A stretch of DNA of 64,000 bases, from assembly GCF_011059105.1 (NCBI RefSeq), contig NZ_JAALLS010000001.1, forward strand, positions 186,001-250,000, read 5' to 3'. Shown piece after piece: positions 46,734-55,718 of the stretch. The stretch comes from Fodinibius halophilus. GTDB taxonomy: Bacteria > Bacteroidota > Rhodothermia > Balneolales > Balneolaceae. The notes beneath the pieces were generated by a model. The model worked only from the letters and a program-made list of their open reading frames with translations. It was not told the DNA's origin and did no database searches. Position 1 is the first letter of the stretch. Every line of letters starts with the position of its first letter. A program made the position numbers and the translations under genes.

Positions 46734-47996
46734 CTATCCTTCCACATCGATACTCTTTAGATGCACCACATATGGCTTGACGACCGGCTGGGTAAGGGCG
46801 ATGATATTCTGCGTATCAGCTGCTTTTGAAAATTCTACTGCCTTATCTTTCTCTTCCAGTATCCATATACCTTCGTTTTCGTAGCGGTAGGCCTCGCTGT
46901 AGCTTTCATCAAAGCAAAAGTAATACGATGACGATTCATCATCATAGGGTAGGCCTTTTTCTTTGAGCGTCTTCTGCGTTTTTGCTTTTACCTGTTTGAC
47001 CAGCTTTTTGGTTGGTTTTTTGTTTAAAAAGGTAGTTCGGAATAAAGAACGCGCCTGAAAGCGTTTGCACAAATTTGCCAGAATTAGATCATCAGAGTGT
47101 TGCCAGTACTTAATGCTCTGAAAAACATCGTTATCATCCAGCTGCAGGTATTGTTCCAGAACTTTTGTTGACACTCCTTTTTTTGCACTGGGCTGGTTTT
47201 CCAAGAAAAACTGCAGGGCAGGGGAGGCGTGGTACAGTTTTTCACCTTCAGCAATAAGCTCACGGACCCGCCTGAAAATATTCCGTATCAGGATATCGGC
47301 ACTTAGTACTGTCTTGTGCAGGTAAACCTGCATATACATTAACCTACGCGCTAAAATATAGTTTTCAATAGCATAAATTCCCTTTTTTTCGATGACAATA
47401 TTTCCCTTATGTACCCGCATCGTTTTAAGGATTCGCTCAATTCCCACAGAGCCTTCATAAACCGAGGTAAACGCACTATCTCTTTTTAAATAGTCGAGGC
47501 GATCGATATCAAGTTGTGAAGAAATAAGTTGGTTCAGGAAAGGCTTTTTTGCATACTGGTCGGTAAAAATCTTGATGGTCAGATCCAGGGCCCCGTTCAT
47601 CTCTTTGTTGAGATACTTCATCACTGCAAGCGTCATCTTTTCGTGATGAAAATCCGTAATAAGATTAAATTCGAGCGTGTGAGACAGGGGGCCGTGCCCT
47701 ACATCATGAAGCAATACAGCAATGAGGGTTGCTTCATATTCAGCCGGACTAATAGTGGTATCTTTTTCGCGCAGGTTGTTTAAGGTGCGTTGTGCCAGCT
47801 CCATGGCTCCCAGTGCGTGAGAAAACCGGGAATGCTCAGCAGCAGGAAATACCAAGTAACCAAGCCCCATCTGTTTAATTCTGCGAAGACGTTGTACATA
47901 TGGATGATCAATAAGGTCAAGAATAATCCCTTTGGGTACGGTTATAAAACCGTGGATGGGATCGTTGAATATTTTGTACTGTGTGCTTTTATCCAT
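46734..47996 (-). CDS. HD-domain phosphohydrolase (dGTPase/SAMHD1-like superfamily)
   Basis: With ATG at 47996 the protein has 420 residues; a GTG at 48008 would add four. The HD site is seen as HSRFSH (55-60) and LLHDVGHGPLSH with His97-Asp98, plus a later DIDRLDYLKRDS near 168 that supplies the last metal aspartate. The start KIFNDPIHGFITVP is typical of the YdhJ/SAMHD1-like group. Members hydrolyse dNTPs or related nucleotides; the substrate here is not known. Part of its 5' end is copied at 48476-48518. Confidence 0.88.
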   Translation of the reverse strand: MDKSTQYKIFNDPIHGFITVPKGIILDLIDHPYVQRLRRIKQMGLGYLVFPAAEHSRFSHALGAMELAQRTLNNLREKDTTISPAEYEATLIAVLLHDVGHGPLSHTLEFNLITDFHHEKMTLAVMKYLNKEMNGALDLTIKIFTDQYAKKPFLNQLISSQLDIDRLDYLKRDSAFTSVYEGSVGIERILKTMRVHKGNIVIEKKGIYAIENYILARRLMYMQVYLHKTVLSADILIRNIFRRVRELIAEGEKLYHASPALQFFLENQPSAKKGVSTKVLEQYLQLDDNDVFQSIKYWQHSDDLILANLCKRFQARSLFRTTFLNKKPTKKLVKQVKAKTQKTLKEKGLPYDDESSSYYFCFDESYSEAYRYENEGIWILEEKDKAVEFSKAADTQNIIALTQPVVKPYVVHLKSIDVEG

Positions 47997-48136
47997 GTGT
48001 TTACCCACCCCAACCCCTCCCTACAAATAGGGAGGGGCATCCGGTGCTTAGTTTAAATGGTGAAGAATTTTAGTTCTTACTGCTTTTAAGTTACTTAGTT
48101 CGTTGTTATTCAAGCGCAGGACGGTTAATCCTTTTT
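47959..48136. repeat. Direct repeat copy 1 (HD 5' end, palindrome, DUF559 3' end)
   Basis: These about 178 bases recur at 48476-48653 without gaps and with about nine mismatches counted by eye. The copy includes the first 14 codons of the HD gene, the palindrome at 48014-48037 and the last 30 or so codons of the DUF559 gene. This copy is the one with both genes intact. Confidence 0.85.
48014..48037. repeat. Palindrome on the left of the DUF559 gene
   Basis: CCCCTCCCTA (48014-48023), loop CAAA, TAGGGAGGGG (48028-48037): a perfect 10-base stem with C-rich flanks (ACCCACCCCAA on one side, GCATCCGG on the other). It could double as a terminator for the DUF559 gene, but similar palindromes on the other side suggest a repeat family. 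Confidence 0.75.
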
Positions 48137-48413
48137 TCTGTAAAATTAAATCTCGTTGTTCGTCATAATTCCTCTGGAAATCATGAATCTTGCCATCCAG
48201 CTCGATGACCAACTTCTTTTCTGCGCAATAGAAGTCGGCGATAAAAAAGTAAATGTTATCCTGTTTTTGTTTGTAAGTAATCGGATGTTGTCGCAGGAAT
48301 TTACAGCCATTCAGTCTGCGTTTACGTAACACCTCCCACAGTTTGCGTTCAGAATCCGTTGGGTTTTTACGCAGTTTTCGTGCTAACTCTTTAATGGACT
48401 TAAAAGTGTTCAT
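48048..48413 (-). CDS. DUF559 (Vsr/PD-(D/E)XK-like) endonuclease-domain protein
   Basis: A 121-residue protein with the DUF559 pattern: N-terminal LRKNPTDSERKLWEVLRKRR, then RQHPI, FIADFYCAEKKLVIELDG with the presumed metal ligands Asp and Glu, and the C-terminal RDLILQKKGLTVLRLNNNEL. The family belongs to the restriction-endonuclease-like fold related to Vsr. It stands alone, bounded on both sides by CCCTCCCTA palindromes, and a fragment of it is repeated upstream. The biological role of these short stand-alone nucleases is not established. Confidence 0.88.
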   Translation of the reverse strand: MNTFKSIKELARKLRKNPTDSERKLWEVLRKRRLNGCKFLRQHPITYKQKQDNIYFFIADFYCAEKKLVIELDGKIHDFQRNYDEQRDLILQKKGLTVLRLNNNELSNLKAVRTKILHHLN

Positions 48414-48431
48414 GGGTCCGTGCTTCAGTCC

Positions 48432-48455
48432 CCCTCCCTAAAGCATTAGGGAGGG
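48432..48455. repeat. Palindrome on the right of the DUF559 gene
   Basis: CCCTCCCTAA (48432-48441), loop AGCA, TTAGGGAGGG (48446-48455), with C- and G-rich flanks (CAGTCCC, CCGGGGAGGG). It shares the CCCTCCCTA core with the palindrome at 48014-48037, so the nuclease gene is bracketed by two related hairpins. Confidence 0.75.
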
Positions 48456-48475
48456 CCGGGGAGGGTTTGGAAATC

Positions 48476-48653
48476 GGATCATTGAAGATCTTGTACTGTG
48501 TGCTTTTATCCATCTGTTTACCCACCCCAACCCCTTCCTACAAATAGGGAGGGGCATCCGGGGCTTAGTTTAAGTGGTGAAGAATTTTAGTTCTTACTGC
48601 TTTTAAGTTACTTAGTTCGTTGTTATGCAAGCGTAGGACGGTTAATCCTTTTT
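48476..48653. repeat. Direct repeat copy 2, with broken HD and DUF559 fragments
   Basis: This copy, 517 bases from copy 1, holds 14 codons of the HD gene start (complement of 48518-48477, reading MDKSTQYKIFNDPI and then diverging), a palindrome CCCCTTCCTA/TAGGGAGGGG at 48531-48554 with one mismatch, and a 3' piece of the DUF559 gene (see next entry). Beyond 48653 the similarity stops abruptly. Confidence 0.8.
48565..48653 (-). pseudogene. 3' fragment of a second DUF559 nuclease gene
   Basis: About 29 codons equal to the end of the DUF559 gene at 48048, including the terminal LHHLN and stop, with a few base changes. The upstream part is missing, so it cannot be expressed as a nuclease. Confidence 0.75.
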
Positions 48654-48688
48654 CCGCGCTATTGCCTCAAAGGTAACCAGCAGCTTCC

Positions 48689-49135
48689 TCATTCAAAAAG
48701 GCTTTCTGGAAGTATATACTTTTCCCGGTTTGGTATTTCAGGCAGACGAGTGGGACGCTGATTGTTGAGATCAAACCAGACACCATGGGCAGTTGCAGTA
48801 GAAGCAAGCCTTTTTTTATCAGCAATATAAATGGCCTGGAAACTGGTGATGCTGGAATTACCTAACGTTTTTATTCCGGATCCAATGACAATATCAGCAG
48901 GATATTCCACCGGATTAATGAAATTGATTTCGATGTTGGCTAACACAAAGCTATACCCATTTTTTAGCTGGTCGGCCAGTCTGTTCACATCCTGTATGAA
49001 ACTGATGCGGGCTTCTTCGTAATAGGTACTAAAAATAGCATTATTGACATGATTTAGAGGATCTAAATCTCTAAAACGAATAGTAATAGTCGTCCAGTGG
49101 GGAAAAGTATCTTTATTAAATTCAGGTCGCTTCAT
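48689..49135 (-). CDS. Acyl-CoA thioesterase, hotdog fold (4HBT/YbgC-like)
   Basis: A 148-residue single hotdog domain. TIRFRDLDPLNHVNNAIFSTYYEEAR (residues about 18-43, quoted in part as RFRDLDPLNHVNN) contains the catalytic aspartate and the HVNN helix of the 4-hydroxybenzoyl-CoA thioesterase family, and the C-terminal strand ends in TATAHGVWFDL. It should hydrolyse an acyl-CoA, of unknown chain. It is alone on the minus strand, upstream of the duplicated nuclease fragment. Confidence 0.87.
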   Translation of the reverse strand: MKRPEFNKDTFPHWTTITIRFRDLDPLNHVNNAIFSTYYEEARISFIQDVNRLADQLKNGYSFVLANIEINFINPVEYPADIVIGSGIKTLGNSSITSFQAIYIADKKRLASTATAHGVWFDLNNQRPTRLPEIPNREKYILPESLFE

Positions 49136-49352
49136 AGCAAATGGTTACTTAGAAAAATCATTAATAAAATAAAAAAGCTGTTACATATGAACAGATTTTG
49201 ATGGCGAGTTGGCCATTATTTAAAAACTTTTAAGATGTGATCTTATATGGGTAATTCAAAAATTGAGAAGCGGGAAATTACATTTAAATGAACAATGTTG
49301 AATACTTATATTCCCAAACGTTAATAACGGAACCTAACAAAATACGACCCCT

Positions 49353-50432
49353 ATGTTTGATCCTGCTGAAAAAGATTTTTTAGAAGAACTACTAATTACT
49401 CCAAGCCCCACCGGCTTTGAATCTGCCGGACAGAAAGTGTGGAAAGGTTATGTAGAGCAATTTGCTGATGAAGTTCAAGCTGATGCCTATGGATCCGCAA
49501 TGGCAAAATTGAATACCAGTTTTGATGTTATTACCGTGATGATTGAAGCACACTGCGATGAGATCGGAATGATTGTGCAGCATATTACTGACAAAGGCTT
49601 TATCTATATAAATAAGTTAGGAGGCAGCGACTCTACCATTGCACGCGCCAAAAAGGTTAACATTCATACCAAAGACGGTATTGTTTCCGGCGTAACCGGA
49701 AATACCGCGATTCACCTGCAGGACAAAAAGAACGGCGGGGGCAAAGAGCCCGCCTGGAAAGATATTTATGTTGATATAGGTGCTTCAAGTAAAGAAGAAG
49801 CCTTGAAAATGGTACAGGTGGGAGACCCGATTACTTATGCTGATGAGCATGATTACCTTTCCGAAAATATTTTAACAGGAAGAGCTTTGGACAATCGTAT
49901 TGGCGGTTTTATCATTGCTCAAGTGCTAAAAAAACTAAACGAGCAACGCAAAGATCTCGCTGTAAATGTAGTTGCACTTAACTCGGTACAGGAAGAAGTG
50001 GGCGGTTATGGCGCACGGATGATGAGTTACCGGCTAGATCCGGATATGGCATTAGTAACCGATGTCACCCATGCGACTGATACTCCGGGTATTAATAATA
50101 AAGAACACGGTTTGGTAAAGTTGGGAGAGGGGCCGGCGATACAGCACGGAGGTGCTAACCATCCCAAAATTGTAGAGTTTGTTGAAAAAGTTGCTGAAGA
50201 AAAAGAGATCGATATTCAGCATGAAGCTACGAGTGTGCGTACAGGCACCGATACTGACAGTATCTTTTATCAAAAGACCGGTATACCGAGTGCTCTTATT
50301 TCACTGCCTCTGCGATATATGCATTCGCCTGTTGAGACAGCCTCTGTCAACGATGTCGAATCTCTGATTACGCTAATGACGGATGCTATTCTATCATTAG
50401 AACCCGATCAGACTTTCCATGTTTTAAAATGA
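49353..50432 (+). CDS. M42-family metallo-aminopeptidase
   Basis: A 359-residue cocatalytic metallopeptidase. Metal ligands and catalytic residues fit M42: EAHCDEIGMIV near 66 (first His), RALDNRIGGF near 178 (Asp), SVQEEVGGYGARM near 213 (Glu pair), VTDVTHATDTPG near 236 and the final RYMHSPVETAS with the last His. A regulatory PDZ-like lobe lies at about 75-165. Such enzymes form dodecamers that degrade short peptides in the cytoplasm; some act as glucanases. Confidence 0.93.
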   Translation: MFDPAEKDFLEELLITPSPTGFESAGQKVWKGYVEQFADEVQADAYGSAMAKLNTSFDVITVMIEAHCDEIGMIVQHITDKGFIYINKLGGSDSTIARAKKVNIHTKDGIVSGVTGNTAIHLQDKKNGGGKEPAWKDIYVDIGASSKEEALKMVQVGDPITYADEHDYLSENILTGRALDNRIGGFIIAQVLKKLNEQRKDLAVNVVALNSVQEEVGGYGARMMSYRLDPDMALVTDVTHATDTPGINNKEHGLVKLGEGPAIQHGGANHPKIVEFVEKVAEEKEIDIQHEATSVRTGTDTDSIFYQKTGIPSALISLPLRYMHSPVETASVNDVESLITLMTDAILSLEPDQTFHVLK

Positions 50433-50523
50433 TGTAATACTGGTGTTATAGTGGTTCTTAAATTACTATAATCCAACCCAATCCAATTTTCTTCAATTAT
50501 TAATTAGACAACAAATAAGTATT

Positions 50524-52473
50524 ATGAACTACAGATATGTGCTAACATTGCTGTTGGCTGTTTTTATAACTCCCACTCTTTATGGTCAGCAAAGCAATAC
50601 TGTACAAGAGGCTTTTTTGCCCTTTGAGACTGGCGGCAGTACGGAATACCGAACAGCAGGGGGAGCCCCCGGTGATCAGTATTGGCAAAATTCATCAGAT
50701 TACGAAATTGATGCCCAGTTGAATCCCGAAGAACATCAGGTTAAAACCAGCATCAAAATTCAATACACGAATAATAGTCCTGATAATTTAGAATTCGTTT
50801 GGCTCAAGCTGGACCAAAATTTATTTGACGATGATTCTTGGGGAGCCAAATTAACTCCTTATCGGGGGTCACGCTTTGGTAATAAGACCTTTGATGGGGG
50901 GATCAACTTGCAGAATGTATCAGTTTCGCAAGGTGAATCAACCTATGAACCGGAAACCCATGCTGTTGATACCAATCTCAAATTAAATTTAAAAGAAGCT
51001 ATTGCAGCAAATGGCGGTCAGCTTACGATTGCGATCGATTATACATTTACCATTCCTGAGTATGGTTCTGATCGATTAGGTAGATTGAATACTGAGAATG
51101 GTATCATTTACCAGGTTGCCCAATGGTATCCGCGAGTAGCTGTTTATGATGATGTAAAAGGTTGGAATACCTTGCCCTATTTGGGAGCCGGCGAGTTCTA
51201 TACGGATTACGGTACTTTTGACTACTCCATTACCGCCCCATCGGAGTATGTGGTTGTGGCTTCGGGTAAACTTGATAACCCCGCAGATGTACTTACTAAA
51301 GAACAACAAAAACGCTGGAAGAAAGCCGAAAATAGTGATGAGCGGGTATATATTATTAATAAGGATGAAGTGGGGAGCAAAGAATCGCGTCCGAATGGCA
51401 GAGATAAGCTTACCTGGAACTTTACCATGGAAAATGCCCGCGATATAGCTTGGGCTGCTTCTAAGTCGTTTATATGGGATGCCGCACGCATCAACCTGCC
51501 CGACGGTGATCAATCGTTGGCGATGTCGGTTTATCCCAAAGAAAGTGCCGGGGATACCGCCTGGGGCCGGTCTACAGAATATGTAAAAGGCAGTATAGAG
51601 TTTTACTCTAACTATCTTAAGAAGTATCCATATCCTACAGCTGTTAATGTAGCCGGTACGGTAGGCGGTATGGAATATCCGGGTATCGTTTTTTGTAGCT
51701 GGAAAGCTACCGAGGGTGGTCTGTGGGGTGTTACGGACCATGAGTTTGGACATATTTGGTTCCCGATGATTGTAGGATCAAACGAACGGGAATACGCCTG
51801 GATGGATGAAGGTTTCAATACGTTTATCAACAATTTGAGTACCAAGAATTTTAACGATGGAGAGTACTATAGTAAACGCGATATGCGGGGACTGAATAAT
51901 TGGCTCACCGGCAAAAATTCTGAGCCGATTTTAACAGCACCTGATCAGGTGCAACCGGGAAATTTAGGTATTGTAGCCTACTATAAGCCGGCCATGGGGC
52001 TTCAGATATTGCGACAATCTATTATTGGTCCTGAATTGTTTGATGAAGCTTTTACAGCGTATGTAGATCGCTGGGCATACAAGCACCCTACGCCCGATGA
52101 TTTCTTCAATACAATAGAAGATGTTAGTGGTCGTGAATTAGACTGGTTCTGGCGGGGATGGTTTGAGAAAACATGGACGATGGACCAAGCAGTAGATTCC
52201 GTAAATTACATTGAAGATAAACCTTCGAATGGAGCCTTAATCAGTATCAGCAATAATAATAAGCTGGTTATGCCGGTAAAAATGGAGATTACCCAAGCCA
52301 ATGGTACTACCGAAACCGTTCGGTTACCTGTACAGGTGTGGCACCGGGGCAATGAATGGACCATGAAATATGAGTCTACGTCTGAGATTACAAAGGTTGT
52401 TATTGATCCTCAAAAGGAGTTTCCGGATGTAAAACCTGCGAATAATATATGGACGACTTCTTCGGAGAAATAA
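50524..52473 (+). CDS. Secreted M1-family metallopeptidase
   Basis: A 649-residue protein with a signal peptide (about 1-21, ending LYGQQ). The M1 exopeptidase motif GGMEYPGIV lies near 379 and the zinc site HEFGH (406-410) with Glu429 in WMDEGFN follows exactly 18 residues later. The N-terminal 240 residues form the beta-saddle domain, and the C-terminal 100 are beta-rich. It likely trims peptides in the periplasm or outside the cell. A terminator follows at 52511. Confidence 0.93.
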   Translation: MNYRYVLTLLLAVFITPTLYGQQSNTVQEAFLPFETGGSTEYRTAGGAPGDQYWQNSSDYEIDAQLNPEEHQVKTSIKIQYTNNSPDNLEFVWLKLDQNLFDDDSWGAKLTPYRGSRFGNKTFDGGINLQNVSVSQGESTYEPETHAVDTNLKLNLKEAIAANGGQLTIAIDYTFTIPEYGSDRLGRLNTENGIIYQVAQWYPRVAVYDDVKGWNTLPYLGAGEFYTDYGTFDYSITAPSEYVVVASGKLDNPADVLTKEQQKRWKKAENSDERVYIINKDEVGSKESRPNGRDKLTWNFTMENARDIAWAASKSFIWDAARINLPDGDQSLAMSVYPKESAGDTAWGRSTEYVKGSIEFYSNYLKKYPYPTAVNVAGTVGGMEYPGIVFCSWKATEGGLWGVTDHEFGHIWFPMIVGSNEREYAWMDEGFNTFINNLSTKNFNDGEYYSKRDMRGLNNWLTGKNSEPILTAPDQVQPGNLGIVAYYKPAMGLQILRQSIIGPELFDEAFTAYVDRWAYKHPTPDDFFNTIEDVSGRELDWFWRGWFEKTWTMDQAVDSVNYIEDKPSNGALISISNNNKLVMPVKMEITQANGTTETVRLPVQVWHRGNEWTMKYESTSEITKVVIDPQKEFPDVKPANNIWTTSSEK

Positions 52474-52510
52474 AGAATCTCTTGAGAATATTAGGTTAAT
52501 ATTCGCTGTT

Positions 52511-52543
52511 AAAAGGCCTGTTCTTGCTGAACAGGCCTTTTTA
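52511..52543 (+). terminator. Rho-independent terminator after the M1 peptidase
   Basis: AAAAGGCCTGTTC (52511-52523) pairs with GAACAGGCCTTTT and runs into T-rich TATT. Confidence 0.85.
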
Positions 52544-52620
52544 TTACAGTCATTTTTTTAAAAACAGAATTATTGGGGAACTGTGAATGCAAAATACTAT
52601 TGGCAGGATTCACACGAAGA

Positions 52621-52648
52621 AAAACCCGTCCGGTTAAAGACGGGTTTT
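52621..52648. terminator. Hairpin with A and T flanks between convergent genes
   Basis: AAAACCCGTC (52621-52630) pairs with GACGGGTTTT (52639-52648). The A- and T-rich ends let it work in both directions; on the minus strand it may end the fecI-fecR-receptor transcript. Confidence 0.65.
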
Positions 52649-52927
52649 GCACTCAAGGATTAGCTAGGTTCTCTTGATATGGTAGGTGTTTAGGGCTATA
52701 TAATGAAATACGCGTTGATTAAAGCTGTACCCAATTCAGTATTATCCATGGCTTATAACTGATATAGCAATTCCATGGTGTATGTTATTGTGTAACAGTA
52801 TGAGCTTTGGGATCCCCATTGTGCCTATTATGTTGTCCGATGCTAAAAAGGCAGTTGTCTGCCCGTGTACATACTATAATCCCTGCCTTAGAGGTTGTTA
52901 CACGAAAAAAGAAATGAGTAACTAGTG

Positions 52928-55705
52928 TTAGAACGAAAAAATAATATTTGCAGAAGGCCTGAAGCCGGGAAGTGTTCTCTTCTTAAGTTTGTAATAACCG
53001 GTTTTATTTTCACCCTGTGTAGGAGCTAACCACCAGTTTATCACATTTTTACTGTCTAACAGATTAAAAAGGTGTAAGCTCATCTTTAAATCTGCGTTGT
53101 TGAGTGCAATCTTATACGTGGCCCCAATATTGAGTTGATGAAGGGGAGATAGCTTATCATTTGAGGGAGTATCAAAGGAATATTCTTGTACATATTGACT
53201 GCTTGTTGATGCTAAATAGTCGTAATATGCTTTTGTAAATCCCCAGCTTCGTCCCCATATATTTTGCAGCTGTAGTATTAGCATCAACTTAGAAGTGGCT
53301 TGCCACTCTGCAGCAATAGCCGTTTGATGTGGTTTATTAGACGGGGTGGATACATACTTGCTATTAAAGCGGCCAGGAATTTTTTGTTTAGCTAAGCTGA
53401 ACTGATATTTTCCTTTAATATGTAGAGGTAAAGAGGGAAGCACTTTTTCTATCACAACCCCCGTACCAAAGGAATATCTTTGGGATGTAGAAGTATATTG
53501 CCCCTGCAACGAATAGTTTTTTGATATCCCGTTAATACTACTTTGTAATTTATTATAAGTCAAAGAAAGAGTCTGGGGCACCCATTTATAATAGGTTTCA
53601 CTTCTAATATCCCAGTTTTCTCCGGGTTGCCATATTAAGTTCGTAGATAGGTGATACGATTTTGGTACTTCGGTTGAATAATCTATTGGGACCCAAAAAC
53701 GAATAGAGGGGACTAGCGCAGATGGTCCAATATTACTGATATCAAACTGGTTGATAAATTGTCGATATATTCCCCCGGATAAACGAAACGAAAGGTACCC
53801 CACAGAGGTGTTCGGTTCATCGTGTTGAAAGGCAATGCGTGGTTCTATAAAAATGAGATCACGGCTGGGAATAAAGGTTAACCGACTGCCTGCCGAAATC
53901 GCGGTTTTATGAGATAATTGCACTTTGTTTTGTAAATAGCCGGATAGTAAAAAGCTTGTGGACTTTGAAGTTGCCGAATTAAGGTAAAATTCAGATAGCT
54001 GAAAACGATAGTTAAGGCGTTTTGCTTTTATTCCCGTTTTTAACTGGTAGTTTTTGGTAATACTGTAATCAAAATTTGTCTGGATAGCAGATTCCGTTAT
54101 CCCGTTTTTATCACCGGTGTCCATATTTTGGATGGCCCCATGGCGCAACTGGTCTGAGATGGATCGCCCCCCGGAATAATTGATGGCGGTATTTGATTCG
54201 TTGCCTATCGCATAATGGTGATTTAGTGTATGTTTAGTAATATAACCGCTGATGCTAAAATCTAACCGGGGAGATAAAAGCAGGTCGTGTTGTATCTTAC
54301 CCATCATGTTTGTCCAATCATACCGATCTAATGTAGACATATAACTGGGGGCCTCCGAAATCGCAATAACATTTTGCGAAAATAAATCGGTTTCCAGATA
54401 ATTTTTTCCACGATAGGCTGTAATACGGGTTTTTTGAAAGTCACTGTGATTTATTTCAGCAGCAAGATGAAGATCTGAATAGTGAATATCAGATTTGTGT
54501 TCTTTTTGATAGTAGTTCATATCCGTATCACTGATATTCAACAACTGATTAGTTAATAAAGGGTCTATTTGATCCCATTCCCGGAATGTCTGTTTAAGAC
54601 TTCTTTTTTTATACCAGTGCCAAATATTTGTTCTGCCGGCAAGCATTACGTTGATCTGGGGACCACCTTGAATATGGAATTGATGATCAAAACGGGCATT
54701 CAGATTAAGCTGATCGACCTGCAATAAGAGTGATTTATTTTCGGAAGTGGCAAGGTCATGATTTAAATTAACCACCCCTGAAAGTTGACTGCCAACAGGA
54801 GAAGCATACCCGGCCTTGTAAACTTCAATTTTTCCGAGCGCATAGGGGTTAAAAGCACCAATTAAGCGCCCCATGCTTACGGGGTCATAAATAGGGGCAC
54901 CATCAAGACGCAGCTGGCTGCCTCCCATATGTCCACCCTGAATATTATAATCTGCCATACCCAGGTTAAAATTGATTCCCATCACGGAATTAAGACTTCT
55001 AACAGCATCAACTGTGCCTAGTAGTTGATGGGTTGGTTGTTCCGATGAATTTGTTAGGTATTGGGTAGATGGCAACCTTTTTCGTGTATCACTAACTACT
55101 ATTGGCTTCACCCAAACCGGTTTTGTATGAAGCGAAAAAGTATGTTGGATAGGTTCTGCTTCGGGTACCCAAACAGTATCTCGTACAGCTTGATAACCCA
55201 CATATGTAACTGTCACTTCATGCTGGCCAGGCTTTAATTTGGCGATATTAAAATGGCCTGAACTATTTGTTGAAGTTCCGGTAGAAGCATCAGCTAACAT
55301 AATATTGGCTCCGGCAAGAGGTTGCCCGGTAACTTCGTCTACAACTTTACCTGCGAGCATTCCGTAGGTGGTTTCTTGTCGGCTGTCTTTGACAAGTACA
55401 TAGGTACCCGAAGAAAGCTGAATAAAATCCAAGCCACTGTCTTTTAAAATAAGCCGCAATATCTCTTCCGAAGAAGTAAAATCTCCTGCAACATAAACGG
55501 TATGTTCATTTATTAACTGAGGGTCGTAAATAAGATCGATATTGGTTTTTTCAACTAACCGGCGGATTGCTTGTTCCAGGCTAAGACCTCTGGAGAGATA
55601 GGTATACTTCTGCGGCTGTTGACTCTCTTGGGCTGTTGCAATAGCAGGAAGAAATAATGCTATCAGCAAACAGCAAGATAAAAAATAGCGGTTGGTCGAC
55701 CTCAT
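52928..55705 (-). CDS. FecA-like TonB-dependent receptor with N-terminal signalling (STN) domain
   Basis: A 925-residue outer-membrane receptor. After the signal peptide (about 1-25) come an STN domain (about 40-105, LEQAIRRLVEKTNIDLIYDP), a carboxypeptidase-regulatory-like domain (about 115-200, GKVVDEVTGQPLAGANI), a plug (about 220-330) and a barrel ending in FSF. The STN domain is the part that signals to a FecR protein when ligand binds. fecR and fecI lie directly upstream in the same direction. The ligand (siderophore, heme, glycan or other) cannot be read from the sequence; no SusD partner is present. Confidence 0.92.
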   Translation of the reverse strand: MRSTNRYFLSCCLLIALFLPAIATAQESQQPQKYTYLSRGLSLEQAIRRLVEKTNIDLIYDPQLINEHTVYVAGDFTSSEEILRLILKDSGLDFIQLSSGTYVLVKDSRQETTYGMLAGKVVDEVTGQPLAGANIMLADASTGTSTNSSGHFNIAKLKPGQHEVTVTYVGYQAVRDTVWVPEAEPIQHTFSLHTKPVWVKPIVVSDTRKRLPSTQYLTNSSEQPTHQLLGTVDAVRSLNSVMGINFNLGMADYNIQGGHMGGSQLRLDGAPIYDPVSMGRLIGAFNPYALGKIEVYKAGYASPVGSQLSGVVNLNHDLATSENKSLLLQVDQLNLNARFDHQFHIQGGPQINVMLAGRTNIWHWYKKRSLKQTFREWDQIDPLLTNQLLNISDTDMNYYQKEHKSDIHYSDLHLAAEINHSDFQKTRITAYRGKNYLETDLFSQNVIAISEAPSYMSTLDRYDWTNMMGKIQHDLLLSPRLDFSISGYITKHTLNHHYAIGNESNTAINYSGGRSISDQLRHGAIQNMDTGDKNGITESAIQTNFDYSITKNYQLKTGIKAKRLNYRFQLSEFYLNSATSKSTSFLLSGYLQNKVQLSHKTAISAGSRLTFIPSRDLIFIEPRIAFQHDEPNTSVGYLSFRLSGGIYRQFINQFDISNIGPSALVPSIRFWVPIDYSTEVPKSYHLSTNLIWQPGENWDIRSETYYKWVPQTLSLTYNKLQSSINGISKNYSLQGQYTSTSQRYSFGTGVVIEKVLPSLPLHIKGKYQFSLAKQKIPGRFNSKYVSTPSNKPHQTAIAAEWQATSKLMLILQLQNIWGRSWGFTKAYYDYLASTSSQYVQEYSFDTPSNDKLSPLHQLNIGATYKIALNNADLKMSLHLFNLLDSKNVINWWLAPTQGENKTGYYKLKKRTLPGFRPSANIIFSF

Positions 55706-55718
55706 TATAAATGAATTG

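Larger units (their letters stand above)
52474..52927. other. 454-base gap between convergent M1 peptidase and TonB-receptor genes
   Basis: Two hairpins (52511-52543 and 52621-52648) occupy the first part. From 52649 to 52927 I see no gene or named motif; the only open frames are a handful of codons. Confidence 0.5.

Noticed and set aside
48003-48653. CRISPR-like array
   Set aside because: The CCCTCCCTA palindromes are few, irregularly spaced and bracket a gene; there are no regular spacers and no cas genes.
51076-51753. Open frame of 225 codons on the minus strand
   Set aside because: It lies wholly inside the M1 peptidase gene, whose zinc site and GGMEYPG motif are encoded on the plus strand; the antisense product has no recognisable domain.
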